Shown: positions 12,746 through 27,600 of the stretch, one piece after another
Numbering within the stretch: position 1 is the stretch's first letter
Layout of the letters: every line of letters starts with the position of its first letter
Assembly (NCBI GenBank): GCA_905250025.1
Contig: CAJNOJ010000003.1
Span: forward strand, 413,032 to 477,031
Source: Adineta ricciae
Taxonomy: Eukaryota > Rotifera > Eurotatoria > Adinetida > Adinetidae
Reading direction: 5' to 3'
Length of the DNA: 64,000 nucleotides
Program-made: the position numbers and the translations under genes
The notes under the pieces: generated by a model
What the model was told of the DNA's origin: nothing
The model's input: only the letters and a program-made list of their open reading frames with translations
Databases searched by the model: none

Positions 12746-15700
12746 TTAGGATCGTCGATAGCATGCTCGCACCCACTGTTGATCATCGTGTTGTATACGT
12801 ATAATTAATTCACGTAGTTCTGTGTATGTTCGTTCGAGATCGTTATTGATTAAAATATGATCAAATAATAAGTAATGATGTCTTTCAATTGATCGACTTT
12901 GTCGTATGATTTCTCGATAATCATTGTCAGTTAAATGACTGCGACGATCAAGATCTAAACGTTTTAACCGTTCAAATGATGGGGCAGCAATACAGATTAT
13001 GAATGGATAGAGATCCGTTTTATAGAAAGTTCGTATTGCATCTGGATTCAAGTTTAATATACAAATCTTTTGCTTCGTCGACACAACGCGACGAATGTCT
13101 TCGATAGATGTACCATAGAGATCTCGGTCATATTGTCCAAATTCGACAAATGAACGATTTGCAACTTGAGCTAGGAAGTCAGCTTCGGACACGAAATGAT
13201 AATCAGTATCGGCTATTTCGTGAGGACGACGAGCACGTGTTGTATGTGGAATGGCAACATCGAAGAGATTAGGTTCGGTTTGGAGAAGAAGGCGACGTAG
13301 TTCATGCCGACCAACATTAGGCGCACCTATAAAGACGAAGACACGATTTCGAAACACAGAGGAGTTCTTTCTTCTTTATACGTACCTAATAGAACAATGG
13401 GTCGTGTTACCTTTTGCGTTGAAAGATCGAGACGAAAGACAGGTTCATAGAAGCGGAATGTATTCAATATGGATGAATCGAGAGTCATCTCTTTGTTGTC
13501 ATTGGCAAATGTTCCAGTTGTTTGAGAGGATGTCGACGGTTGTTCTTCTCCAATTTGTCGAGTGTCAGTTAATGAAAAATGATTAATAGATGTTCGTATT
13601 GTCGGTGTTTCATGATCGTCAATTTCATGTAAAAATGAGGCATTGTTATAGGCAGGATGTAGAATTTTCCTCTCTTTCTTTGGTAAACAAGTAAGACAAA
13701 ATTCGTTTTTCTTCTTCTTTCGATTCTTTTGACAAAATATTGACGTTGACGTGCCCGAGCACATGGATTCTGTGTCGTCACTCACAGCTTTGATTAGTGC
13801 TGTACGTTTCTGTTGTAAAGCATCGGATGGAATGAGACCTGCCAAACATGGGTCTGTATCTGTTTCAGATGAATCTTCACGATATGCTTGCCACCAACCC
13901 ACCGATGATTCGTGATTTTTCAAGAAGTTTTCTTCGCGGGCAACAACACGTAAGATATCACCACGTTGAAACAATAAACCGAGCTCTTTACACGGTAATA
14001 ATGGATCATTGTATGGATCATATGCATACAAAGCACGAACATGAAATGTTTGATAAGATATCTGATTGTTATGCATTGATCCCGAATATAGTGGTGGAGC
14101 AAGAAGAAACTTAATCATACCAGTAGTATTCGACATTAAAGAACACACGTAATCAAGCGAACGGCCAGTAATGGGTTCATCATTGATTTCAAGGATTCGA
14201 TCATTGATTTGAAAAAGTTGAGTGTTTGCTGCAATACCACCAACAACAATTCGAGCGACATGTATTGAACCCGAATCTGAACGAGATATGGTCAAACCTA
14301 ATGGTTCATGATTCTTTTCGATTTTCACAATTTTTAACTCGTCTATTGCATATTGAGATAGTTTCAATAATTCTTCTGTTGTTTCAGAATTATTCAATTT
14401 AAGTTCGATGTTTTCATCGTTATGTGTTACTTGTTCATCTGCATCTGGTAGAGCCGGTGGATAGAGACGTAATTTTAAAATATTATCAAATGTATTTAAA
14501 AAACTTTGCATTTCTGTTCGACGTAATAATCCGAGGCATGTTTTCAGATCGTTGAGCATATCAAATAGAGATGGAGATGAAGCGCGAATGGTACTAAAAA
14601 TAAAACAAACCGCTCACTTTTGAACTTTTCTACTCGTTCATCTGGATTAAGTCACCTAGATTCAAGTTTACCTTACTTTGATACTCCTCATTAGCTTAGC
14701 GATCAAATATTATTCTACTCTATAGACAATGATAATTAACCTCGTTAGGACATCGAAGAAAAACCGACATCACGTACTTTCCATCAAACATTTGAAATTC
14801 AGCATCGGTTAACTTCTTTTCAATTAATTCTCGAAATTGATCAATTAAGTCTTTAAAATCTCGTTCACCATGATCACCATCGAGAAGAATTTCCTGGAAT
14901 AGATCTATTGAACAGCCAGTCGCTTGAGTAACAAGAGGTAATAAATGAAGACTTTGCTGTAATGAACCTTGTTGAGCAATTTCACGTAGACGACCAATAT
15001 CTTCCTTGATTTGTTCGTCTTCCATATTTAAGATCTGTTGTGTTTGATCTAATGTTGTATAAATATCGTCGATAGATACGGTTAGAACAGGTGATGAAGC
15101 ACAATGATGTGCACTTGTTGATAAACTACTACTGCGACTGGAAGATTCTGTTCGAGTTAAATCATGATCGTTGGCGTTTTTCGTTTTTTGAATACCACCA
15201 CGATGTGTTGATAAGGTACAATAAGCTTCGTCGGATGTTTGTGCGTCAGGAGATGATCGACTTAAATGGCTACTACCACGGCGACTACTTCGACGGAGCA
15301 ACGAGCCTCGCTCGAATGTTGCAGTTAATTGTTTGTTCTAGGAATAAGATAAGTACATAGAGTGAATGAAGAGAGACAAAAAACGACGAATGATTGTATT
15401 GACATGAGGTAAATGGGAGAACTTTAGCTTTTAAATAGTGAGAAAAAAAATCGGCGATTTACTGATCAATGAGGAAAAAATGTGTCGGAGAAGGGCATGA
15501 CTTACGAGCGGCTTGAGACGAAGTAATTCAATACATTCCACCTTGGAGGCAATTATGTGATGATCGACGAAATCCTCTTTAGTCGGTGACGAGACGTCGA
15601 ATTCGGCAGGAACATCAACTGTAAAGAAGATTAAACGATGAACATGATGAAAATTCCTCTCTCATTTCAACATACCTGCTCGTTCTCCGCCTAACCACTG

Positions 15701-15793
15701 TATAATTCTTGCTGTTTGAGGATTATGTTCTTCCTTGAGTTTATTAGTGCCATGATGACTGTTAGAATTGGTTTTATCGGCGATCGCTACCAT
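12746..15793 (-). CDS. PALS1 / MPP5 / Stardust polarity scaffold (MAGUK)
   Basis: Five exons (15793-15676, 15618-15506, 15337-14778, 14593-13386, 13326-12746) give 859 residues in frame. The N-terminus has the ERAVDVPAEF element typical of PALS1, followed by paired L27 regions. Then come one PDZ (EPLGLTISRSDSG, VGGIAANTQL, LEINDEPITGRS), an SH3 (VRALYAYDP, LLFQRGDIL, SVGWWQAY), a Lys-rich HOOK, and a guanylate-kinase-like domain (PIVLLGAPNVGRHELR, PHTTRARR, YHFVSEADF, LYGTS, FDHILINNDL). As in other MAGUKs the kinase P-loop is not catalytic. PALS1 joins Crumbs and PATJ at the apical edge of epithelial cells. The end of exon 3 uses the donor GGAAA/GTACGT; reading past it would break the frame. 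A plain orthologue with high confidence. Confidence 0.95.
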
Positions 15794-18665
15794 TGTCTTG
15801 TGTGATCAAATGTTCATTTTATGGGGCAAACTTTACTTGCAAGCCTACATCAAAGATCAAGGTTGAATATCCTTTTCTCACGTAATGAGCTATGAACGCG
15901 TGCTTATACTCCCACTAGTGTGCTGAAGAATATGTTAAGACACGGTTAAACATTAGATCGCGCATGTCTTTCTTTTTCTACTTCTCTTCTTCTTCTTGTT
16001 CTTTCAAATGTAAAAAATGTGACCGAAAAGGAAAAGTTTTGCGTACATACATTGTACAATATTGATAAAATTTCACAATTGTTGCTGACAGTTCGTATGA
16101 ATGAATTAAGACGTGAGATAAGGATTGTGAAAAAAAAAATTAGATAGACATGGACAACATCAGTCGGTCTAAGCTCGACGCAAATAATAATGTTAGCTTT
16201 CAATAATTGAACTAATGTCGTCTGTCTTGTCTCGCTTAATCTCCCATACACGTCGGTCACTGTCGTCTGCTTTGAATATATATCATCAATCTGAACTACT
16301 TTAATTATCGTTACTTACCTTGACCAAGAAGAGGAAAAGTGTCAACTTTTTTTGTTTCGTTTTCGTCTTTATTTTTCCTCTTCTTTTTCTTCTTCTTCTC
16401 TTATGAAACGGCTGAACATCGAGACGATCGGATGAATCATTACGAAAAGAAAAGAAAAACAAACCCATGTCATTCGTCCCTACCGGTGGTGATTGTCGTC
16501 GTTTTCTTCTTCATATTCTTTCATTCATTATACATAAACATTTTCCTTACCTTCTTTTTCTTCTCGATATCCTCCATATTGAAGACACATCTATACGAGT
16601 GAACATGGGGAAGAAGAAAAAGAAGAAGCGAATGGATTGTTTTTCTGTCCGTTCGATTGTGTGCGTGTGTGAATAGAAAATGCCTCGAAAGTATAGAAGT
16701 AACCATCATGTTCTTTTGTTATAAAGAAAAGACTTTAAAGTGCATTATTGAGACAACATATTGAGCGAGAGAACTGTACAATAACATTCATCATCAATCG
16801 ACAAAAGTTAAGAAATGATTGATACTCTCACTTCAATGTTTTTCTTAATAAAAAGTAAATAATATTGTTACATTACACTAAGATTGACTTTATATTGTCA
16901 TTATACTATATATTTCGACATTCAATTTGTCTGATTTACAAGAATTCATATTTCGTAACCAAGCTGGATGCCGCAGTGACATATCTGCTTTTGATTAACT
17001 GTTGTTATCTCAAATTGAGTAGTTGAGAAGCAAAAGTAGCTATTCACCGATCAAAAACATGGATGAATCTCGAGATAGACCATTGTGTACTCATAACTGC
17101 GTCCAGCTCAAGTATCAAACAATGAAATTTAGTACCAATGACATTGATACCTATGTAGATAAAGACCGATTGTGATTTTTCTCTTAAAGTTCAGCATGGA
17201 GTTACGCAAGAAATGATCTTTGAAAATAATTTACTACAATGATTCATCCCGTGTTGTTTTTGAGGAGATTCAAGCAAACACAATATGTCGTTTATTGCAT
17301 AACTAAAACGTGATTTCTCGTTTACTTTTCAATGCATAGACATATAATAAAAAGAAGCAGACAGTAGACTTCGTTTCTCACTATTGTGTTATTTAATATT
17401 TCGTGTTGTTCTACCATCGTTTACTTTTGAGTGATACGCAGCATGTGTGACGAGTATGGCAAACATACGAAGCACATGCTTCCAATTATCATGTTCAATT
17501 GAGTAAGAAAAAGCGTAATCAAAGGAACGAAGGAATTTTGATTCTTTGTTTGGCTTAAGCATCTTCGCTGATATCGATTTCAAATCATCAAAATTCTTCT
17601 AAGTTATCTCTATTAATCGCCTTTGAACGCAGCACGAACCGGATGTGTTTCTCAGAGGAAGTAATATCCTCTGCAATAGAATTCCTAAATAAAAACTATA
17701 TATTTACGCGAGATTATAAATCTGAAAACACAGATGAACTGATATTGCATTAGCTATGCATGGAAAGATAGAGTCTACAAATAGTTATGAATGTTAATTG
17801 CAAGAGATACGCTCAATACGGATTATGAAGACGGCTGAATGATTTTATTTGAAATAACAAAGTTAAACATAAACACACGTGATATGAAAATTCACAATTT
17901 TCTCTTCGAATTTTTGTTTCTATGAACATTAACAACAAAAAACAAGGACAAACATGGAATGCTATTCCTAACGATAGTCGAGATATCTTTGTATTTCAAT
18001 TCCTTCATCATTCTCTCTCTCTCTCGCATCCTCGAAAGAAACGTGTTGCTTTCTTGTCAGATGTATACACTGTTTTTTTCTCGTTTATTGCACGCGCATA
18101 CAACACCGAAATAATGACATACAAACAAAAATTGTTGTTGTTTTGTTCTAACGAAAAAGGAGAACGAGAGAGAGAGAGAGAAACACACAGATACATTCAT
18201 ACGTACATATATAGAAATGAAAAGCAAAAGAAAAACAATCGATTACATATCACTGAAATCTTTGAACAAAAAGTCATTGTATGGTTAGTTTTGTGGGACT
18301 TCTTCTTGTTCTAATACACATGTTTGGAGCAACTGAGTGTGTTACGACTAGTTCGAATGCTTGAGCAAGATTCACACAGTACATAGAAACACTGAAGAGA
18401 GGTATATCGAATAGAACAAAACGAACAACAACAACAAGAAAAAAAACGAAAGAGAGAGAGAGAAAGAGGGAAAACCATGTTGAGCAAAGCAAGCAACTAA
18501 AAACGAAAGTCTTTTCACAAAACGACGAAGAAGAAGAAAAGGTACAAGATCACCAAATGTTTTCTTTTTCAAAATATCACCTTGGCTAGATAAAATGAAC
18601 ACAAAGCAAAAAGAAATCAATACAAAAGAAGATATTTTTCTCTTAAAGATTTTGCTTCTCATTTT
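15794..18665. other. Intergenic region between PALS1 and CUX
   Basis: About 2.9 kb holding the PALS1 promoter side and the 3' end of CUX. It has long polypurine/polypyrimidine tracts (notably 16340-16610 and 18150-18540). Several short open frames run through these low-complexity tracts and are not believable genes. No C-terminal CASP-type exons (Golgi isoform of vertebrate CUX1) were recognised downstream of the CUX stop. Confidence 0.5.
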
Positions 18666-21600
18666 TTAGGTGAGAATATCAACAAAAGTTGTCGATTCAT
18701 TCGTTGTTGGGTTTGCTTCATCATTACTGTCAATATCTAATCTTGTTGAATTCGGTTGAAATTTCTTGTTCAAGTGATTATTATTGTTGGTCACAATCTT
18801 TTGTGGAACTGATTTACGCTTTTTACTACTACTGGAATTTGTGGACGATGAAACAGGCGGAGGAGTTTTTTGATTATCAATCAATGAAACAGTATTTGTT
18901 GATGTGGCAGATAAACCAAGTGGACTTGATGAACTGTTCGAATCATTCGTACCGTTGAGCCATGAACTATTTTCGAAACCAAAAGAGAAATAAGATTTAA
19001 ATGAGAAACTTTCTTTTTACCTAGTTAATGGTACAATCGTTGGTATGATTGGATAATCATCTTCATCATCATCATCGTCGTCGTCATTTGGATTATTATT
19101 GTTATTGTTATTATTATCGTCAATATCGTCTTCGTCATCATCGCTCTGGGCAGGTAGTAGATCATCGTTTAATAACGATGATGTTGAATATTTACTTGTT
19201 GGACTCGAGGAAGGACGTATATTAGTTTTCGCTCTCATACGAGAATTATGAAACCAGTTAGCAATTTTATTCATTGGTAATGACAAATCAGTAACGAGTT
19301 GTTCTAGTGTTGCTTGGCTGGGATAGGGTTCGTTTTCAAAGGTTTGTTTTAATACACGACGTTGTTCGTCTGTAAATAGGTAGCGACGTTTTGGACGATT
19401 TGCTGGTGACGACGGGTTATTATTACCGCTTTCCGAGTCACCATTATCTGTTTGAGATGTGACTTTTGGTGGAGCGGGAGGCCGACAACGTCGCAAAGCT
19501 ATGACAATGAAATTGTTATTAAAAAGTTTCCCTGGTGATATTCTTTAGCTTCATTATGACTGACTTTCAAGTAGACCTGAGGGTATTTTACTAGACTAAT
19601 AATCAAAGTTCAACTTACCATCACGTTCTCGTTTCCACGCAAGCAGTTTCTGTACATTGCCAGTATCGTTGTACCACGTATACATGCGAATGTATGGTTC
19701 ACGTCCTTTGACACTTAATGAATGCCATGGACGAGGCTTTGATAGAATTTCACTAACAGTTCCTTGAGAAAGATTAAGCACTGCTTCACCTGAAAAATAC
19801 TTGAAATGCGTCCAGCTATGTAACATAAATGAATTCATACCAAATACGCGTTGACCTATGCTATATGCAAACAGAAGTTCGCGCACTTGTGAACTCAGTT
19901 GTTCGGTGTCGATTGAACCTATTTGAAACATGAGACAAATCAGGAGATCGAAGGAGAGAAGAAATTCATACTTGGCAAGACAATTTTTGGTAATTCATAT
20001 GGTGCCATCAATGGATTTGCCGATGACTGTCGAGATTGATTGGATGCAGGTTTGTCATTGTTAGGTTTTGCACTTTTGGAGCGAGATTTTGACTTGTTAG
20101 AATTATTTGAGATGCCATTTGATGGTAATGGTGTTGATGTGGTTGATGTGGGTACGAGTAATGTACTTTCGTTTGTGGCAATGTATAACGAATCATTATT
20201 CGATTGCGAATCAGTGGAATTATCTCTTGTCAAGAGATTATTCGAATGAAAACCATTTAGCGTTGCATTTGACAAAAGTGAAGATGTAGGCAAGCCTGAT
20301 GATGAAGTTGCTAGCGATGGTGGCAGAGGTGGACAAAATGTTGGTAATAGTATTGAATTTGTGTTAGTTGTTGGTGTTGTTGAAACAGTTTGAACTAGCT
20401 GTTTGATGGCATTGGGATCATCAAGAAAAATACGCATGCGAAGAAACGGCTCTCGACCTTTTTGTGTCAATAGTTCCCATTGTTTTGGTCGAGCAAGAAT
20501 ATCACTACAAGTAACAGTATGTAGTTTTTTTTTCATTTCTTTTTACGAGATGTTGCTTTATCACTTACCTAACACTCCCCTGAGATAAGCCAAGAATTTT
20601 TTCTCCAAAATGTCGTTGTGATATACTGTACCGACTGAGGATATCTTTGACTGTTTGCACTAGTTCCGCAGTGTTGACATAACGGTATTTGGATGTATCT
20701 TGCTCGCGTAATGGCGCCAATGCGGTTTTTACGTGTTTCGTTGATGATGACGATGGTTGCTGTTTGTTATTGGACAATCTCATCGAAACAGGTTCTGTCT
20801 CGTGATGATTTGAGTCACATTTCATACTTAAATCAAGTGGAGTTTCATCTGAGCTAGTTGGATTGTCATCGTCCAACTCGTCGTCATGTTCATTTTCCTC
20901 GTTTTCATCGTCTCCATCATCATCATCGTCATCGTCGTCATTACCTTGATCACTTCCTGCATCATTTTCAATCGGTACTGGAAATGCCGGTTGAAATTGT
21001 TTAAGTAAATCATTATTTCGAACAATTTCTTGTAACATCAACCAATTTCGGTAATTATCTGGCTGATGACATAGTAGACTGAATGGCGATGACATGGAGC
21101 AATCGATTAAGTTTCCTGCTGTCGGTAGTGTAGATGAATCATTTTTGAGACCATTTGCTGTGCGCATTAAAAGTGATGGAACGAATGCCGAGAGCATCGA
21201 CAGAGATGTTGGCGGGGTAGTTGATGTCGACGAAGATGTGGCAAGTGATGACGGTGGTGGAATAGGAAGTAAAAACGATTGCTGCTCTGATGCTGTTGGC
21301 TCATTCAAAGGCGAATTAGCAATAGATGAAGCACCCGATGATGACGGCGTTTTAGATTCGATTGAATTCGAAGGGTCGTTAGGCAGAGAACTACATGGTG
21401 ATAATAATGTTTTGGATTCCTAGAAATGAAAAAGTATAGATAGAAATTAATGTTCTAAAGAGATAGTGCTAGTCACCATATTTGCTGCTGCCACAACTGC
21501 GGCGGCCATTTGTTGTTTTTGAGCATCAGCCAGAATTTGTTCGATTTTCTTTTGAGTCGCTGGATCAGTATGTTTTGTGCTGACAGCCGGATATGGGTTA

Positions 21601-24600
21601 TCTTTTGAGCCTAAACGTACATCAATATAAAAACATAGTTCTTTTTCGAATTGAATCAATTCTATGCCACTTACGATTGTTCATACCTTTGCGTGGACTA
21701 ATACTTTTCAATGTTAGAATACTCTCTTCCGAATTGGCCCAACACCACATTTTGCGATAACTTTCTTTGCCTTTTTCCGTTAGTTTTGACCAACACTTTG
21801 GTTTGGATAATAATTCACTGACCGTACCTTGGGACAAACTTAAAATATATCGAGCAAAGATTCGTTGGCCAATATTGTGTTGTGCTAGAAGTTTTCGCAC
21901 AACATTTGCCACATATGATGTATCGAGTGGTTCAAGTAGATTGCTCGCATGCGAATTTGTATTAGCTGATGTGACAGTAGTCGTGTTTGTTGGTATGGTC
22001 GAACCAGCAGATGGTTTTGGTGACGATGGTTTTGGTGGTTTGAGTACTGTTCGATTATCTGTAGATGTTGTTGCAATGCTTGAAATGCCTGATGAGGTAG
22101 ATAAGGGTGGACTCCACGACGATGTTGGTGGACAATGAAGTTTTGTACATTGGACGGATGAAAGTTGTTGACCTGAACATAAATGGCGAAGGTGTAAGTT
22201 AATCAAATTTCTCTCCTTTGTTCATTGTATTACCTGGAAAGAGGTTGGACGGAGTTAATGAAGTTGTCGTTGTCACTGCTGATAGAAGTGACGCTGTTGG
22301 AGTCACCATTGTTGAACATGATGAAGCCATGGATGGATATTTCGAGTTTGTTGAATTACACAATTGAATATTATCTTTGGCTGTAATAATGGAAAGCGAG
22401 TTTGGTACGGGTGGAAGAAATTTTGTGGTCGAATCATTGAATGATCGTGTCATATCATCAGAGCCATTACAAAGTGTCGTAGTTGTTGTTGGTTGTAGAT
22501 GAGGTTTTAAATAAATTTGAGAAGGTGACGAAGGCGAAGAGGAGGAATTCGATGACGAAGAAGTTGACGATGAAAGAAGAGAGGATGCAGCTATGAATGG
22601 CATAGTTGCCCGATGTAAGCATGACGATGTACATTGAAGACATGAATGTTGCGCTTGCTGTTGATTTGTCTCATCTAAAGACGAAGAAGAGGAAAACGTT
22701 GTGATTCTTTTCCTTATGCATTATCCTTTGCTACCGTGAAAAGGCGATTAGAAAGAGAGTGCAAAATGAACCAATCAGAACACGAATTAATTATACTTAC
22801 TTTCAGAATCAATTTGCGGCGCTTTCATCGCTACTGGTTCGGCTTGTAAGGAACGATTCTTGTCTAATAACAGAATTTCTAAAGCTTTTTTAGGTAAAGT
22901 TTCCATTTGATCAACATTTGGACGTGTGGATGTTGATGGCTCGGCCGATTTCAAGATCCTGACAAGTTGTGAAAGGGGTATTTTCTTTTCGACTTATGAA
23001 CAAAGTAAATCTGTCACTTACGTCAATTCTTGTTTGATTTCTTCATAATCGGCTTGACTTTGTAATTTGCTTTCTAATTGTGCAATTAATTTCTCTTTGC
23101 CACTTACAACATTTTCAAGATCAGAAATCTAAAAACGTTATTATCAAATTTCATGTAAAGAAATCATTTCTAGGTTTTCTTCGTTCTTCTCTTTCTTCTC
23201 CTTACCTGAATAACTGATGTTTCTTTTAGTTTAATCAATGTTGATTGTAGTTTTTGTGTTTCCACAACAAGTGTAGCTATTTGATGTTCTTTAGAGACTA
23301 ATTCAAGCTCGAGTTTTTCACGCAATTTCCGTTCTGTTTCTTCTTGTGAAATCAATTCGTCAGAATTAGTATTTGTTGAATGTGTTTGCTCCAATTCATC
23401 GCATAATTTATCAACTAATCGTTCAGCATTGGATGTTCTCTAAAAAGTATTTCAATCGATGAATGAGGTCGCTCTCTTCGCCTGTCATTTACTTCATGTG
23501 TTTGTTGTAAATCTTGATTAAGAATGTCAAGATCAGATGAACAGGTATTTGTCGTATTTTCTAACATGTCTTGATGTCGATGATCTAATGCTGATTGATG
23601 TATTTCCATTTGTGCATATTTTAGTCGGCGAGTCAATTGATGGTTTTTATCAGCTAGACAAACGAAAGCGAATATAAAGAGCACAAATAAAGAAAATAAA
23701 ATCTATTTATTTAGATGATTGTCTTATCAGTTTTCAAACGACAAAACAGCATAAAGAGAACGAGACGATATTCTTACCGAAGATGCGTTGATGGTCTTCG
23801 TCGCTTCTGATATGATTCTAGCAAAGAAGAGAAGACATGTAGAGAAATCATCCGCGGAAAAAAAGAGAGATTTTCATATTCTTTTCAATAAAAGAATAAT
23901 TATTATCTTAAACTCAATAAACTTGCTTCGTTATGTATTTTTATTCTATTCAACAGAAAAAAACTTTCTCCTTCCGGTTATAGTCTTTTAAAAATTTACT
24001 TCGGTTTTATTATTCTTTTATATTATCGAAATAGAATTTTTTTTCCTATTCTTCACTTGTGCTCTTCTTTCTCTCTCTCTCTCTCTCTGTGTGTCTCTCG
24101 TAATAGTAAAGAAACGCAAAAATGAAGGAAAAAGAGATAAAATTTACCGATGTTTTTTCTTCTAAATCTTTGATTTTATCACGTAACTGCTTGATTGATA
24201 AGCCTATGACAAAATTTGTAGGTTTCATCTAAGAAGACTTTCATTTCTGTCTACCTGAAATCTTCGCATCAGCGAGTTGGTCTAGAACAAGAAGAATATT
24301 GATTGATCGATGATTTTTTCAACTAATTGTGATTTTTGCCTACCTAGTGAAGTTGGCAGTGCTAGATCAGATACTTTTTCAAGTGATTTCTGTAGAGTTT
24401 GAGCGTATTGATGAGCTTGCACCGGATCTGTAGGAAAGTTTTCACATGGTAAAAAGCTGAAGAAAAGGAAGAAGTTATCGTGTTTGCTCTTACCTGGAAA
24501 TTCACTAAAGTGTTGATAAATTTCTAAGAGGGATTCTTCCGTGATATGATTGGGTGGTTCGGTTAAATTGTCGATTTCGATCTGGAACGGTTTTAATAAT

Positions 24601-27600
24601 GGTATAATGGCTTTACGCAAATTCTAGATAGAACACAAGCGACAAAGTCAACACTTTGATATAAGAAAGAGAAAGAACTGCCGAAGATATGATGATGTTG
24701 TTATCGATTTACAGTAGAAGTGTATGTTTAACGAAAGGTAACAATTTCTCTTTTTTTGCCACTTGCTTCACAAACACTAGCAGCGATGATGATGATGATT
24801 AGAAAGAGTATCATATAAAGAAATGATGATGATAAGGTGTCAGTCGGCTCTCTCTCCCTGTCTTCTCTGTCTATGCTATTTTTTTTCAAGAGGACTATGC
24901 GTGTCGCCGTCTACCTATCGCTCGCGTTTATGAAAGAGGAAGACCAGACAGGTGATAGATAGATTTCTTTTTCTTCGTATTTCTTTCTTTCTTTCTCTCT
25001 CTGTTTCTTTTGTACTCTCTAAATGCAAGCAGGTGTTCACTAAAGAGGAATAACAATCGCGTGCTATACTCTTGTCTCTCTATATCTTTTTCTTCCTTTT
25101 TCCCTCTCACTATTATTTGTCCAAAAATTGCACAATGCGATCGATTCTCGGCCAATCATTGGCGAAGACCAATCACGAATTTTTCTCTCTCTCTCTCCCC
25201 TTCTTCGCTCTAAAGATATATAGACATTTTCTCGCCTTCTCGTACTAACCGGCTGTAAGAACAGAACGCACGATAGCGAAGAAGACGAAAGAGAGTGACA
25301 ACGGGAGTCTGTCACACATCGTTTTGTGTTATGAATATTTTATTCTGCAGCGTAAACAGAATAAGAGAGAGAGGAGAGAAGAAAAATTTCAATCATCATT
25401 GCGTCTATTCTCTCTAAGCGAATGTCGCTTGTCTTTTTCTCTATTAGCAATCATCGACTGAGGTGCCGGCAACGGAAGTCTCACAATGTTTATTCAAACA
25501 AAATGAAATGAACACACATATAGACACACGCATATAGGAACGCAAAATGCATTCCATTGCGTTCGTGTCGATTATCTTGCGCACGATTCATTTACACACA
25601 CTATAACTACAATAAAAAATTTTGATGTGAAAGAAAAGGAGAAAAAAAGAAAAGAAGACGAATATGATCGGAAACGTTTTGTATTTTAATCATCCGCTGG
25701 AGAGAAAGCCTATAAGCATGGAAAGAAGCGTCGAAAAGAAGTTTTATTAGTGGGATGGGCGCATACGCATCGGTAGCGATGCAGATCGAGAAAGAATATT
25801 AGGCATTCGGGCTCCAATGCCGTTGTTGTTATGATCGGTTAGCTTACTTCCTTATACCTTCCAGGCACTCTCATATACAACACGTGTATATATGTATTCA
25901 TGTATATATATATATATATATATCTACATGGAGAGAGATTTTACAAGACGGTAGTGCGGCATCAACTCAAACAAGAAAAAAATCACTTTAAGTTTTGGAA
26001 ATTTTTAACAACTCTTTTTTCTCGCTTGACGAATGTGCTTATTCAAAAGTGGTTCAATCACCTGAAGTGGAGACAGACAGAAAGTAGTCAAAGACAAGAA
26101 ACAACAGAGGACATAGAAGGAAAAAAGGAATGATTCTCTATTTTCTGATTGGTTTTTCTATGTAATTGGAGGAGCGCGCGGGTGTTCGATTTTCTCATCG
26201 GAAGAGTTGCGTGCCGATGGGCACCAAAAGTAATCAACTAGAGTTCACTACTATTACTCTTTTACCAACGACAACGACGATTCGATACACGCGACAGAGA
26301 ATGAGAGAGAGAGAGAAGAGATCATGATATCGAATGATCACGTCTAATTAGAATCTCCATTTGTATGTGTGACTAGCTGGGAAGAACGAATGCGCATCGA
26401 GTTTTTCACCTTCGAGGCTAGAAAAAACTATAAGAAGGAAAAAAGAAGAAGAAGAAAATCAATTACGAAAGAGGAAATTGACCCTTGTTTGTGATTAGTT
26501 CTGATGCCGATCCGACTTAGTCGTTGACGCACCGACCAAGACATTCTTTAAGTATTCATTCTCCTTCTTCTTCTTCTTTTCCTACCTCCATTCGTTATTC
26601 CTCATCTTCATCTTTGTCTATTTCTCCTCCTTTTCTTCTCGTCATTTACGAGATGCCGTCTGATTAAAATTTCAGGAAGATGACAAAAGAGGGGAAGAGA
26701 GAGAGAGAATTGAAAAGTCATCAACCTAAACAGGATTTGACACAATTCAACACACCGTATGCTGTGTATGAGCGCGCATTCAATTTCTATTCATCGAGTG
26801 CTTCGAAGAAGCTTTTCTCTCATCTATTGAAAAGAAAACACCAGGTAGAAGTAGTAAGATGATGATCAAAGTACAAGAAAGACAGATGATGGCAGTCGCT
26901 CCGCCTATTGAATATGTAAATCATGTCTCTTTTCTCCTTTTTTTTCTTGTCATCGTGAATGCGGATAAGATGAACTGAAGTCTTTCTTTTTTTCACTCGC
27001 TCATTTCCTTTAACGTGAACGATGAGAAAAGAGAGATGATAATGAATAATACAAATCGTCGTCCGCCAAAGGAGGCGTGTATGTTCACACACATACAAGC
27101 ATATATATATATATACATGAAAAGAATCGAATGTATCGGAACTACTTCGGAGAAGCTACATTAGCTAAATGATAGGTCGTCAGTTTGTCGTCCCGTAGAG
27201 GGATTATAGAACAAGAGAGAGATAGAAAAGAAAACTTTTGTCTCTCTGCTCAATCACACGCAGACACCCAGTCTGTCATCACGCACAGACTTAGCGAAGA
27301 CTATTCTACTGTGTCATTACCGGGTGATGATCAGGCGGAGAGGAAAAACGACACCCAATTAACGACTATAGTAGTGCTGCTCGATCAGAAAGCTAGCGCC
27401 ACAAAAACACTTCCNAATGTAGGAATGAAATTTGATTATCACCTTTGTGACGGGACACATACACATAGGTAGTTTGACTGCTGTTACTTATTGCTGATCG
27501 ACTTTTATTTCACTTTGGCAAATTAGAACAAAAGTGACGCGGGCACACTGCATGAAAGCGGTAAATGGAAAGTGTATGTGATGATTTGGCAAATGAATCA

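Noticed and set aside
14720-14777. Extension of the third PALS1 exon past 14778
   Set aside because: Using the later donor breaks the frame into the PDZ exon; the GTACGT donor at 14777 restores it.
27415-27415. Single N, checked for a flanking duplication like that at 53494
   Set aside because: The sequences either side are not copies of one another; it appears to be a simple gap base in an intron.
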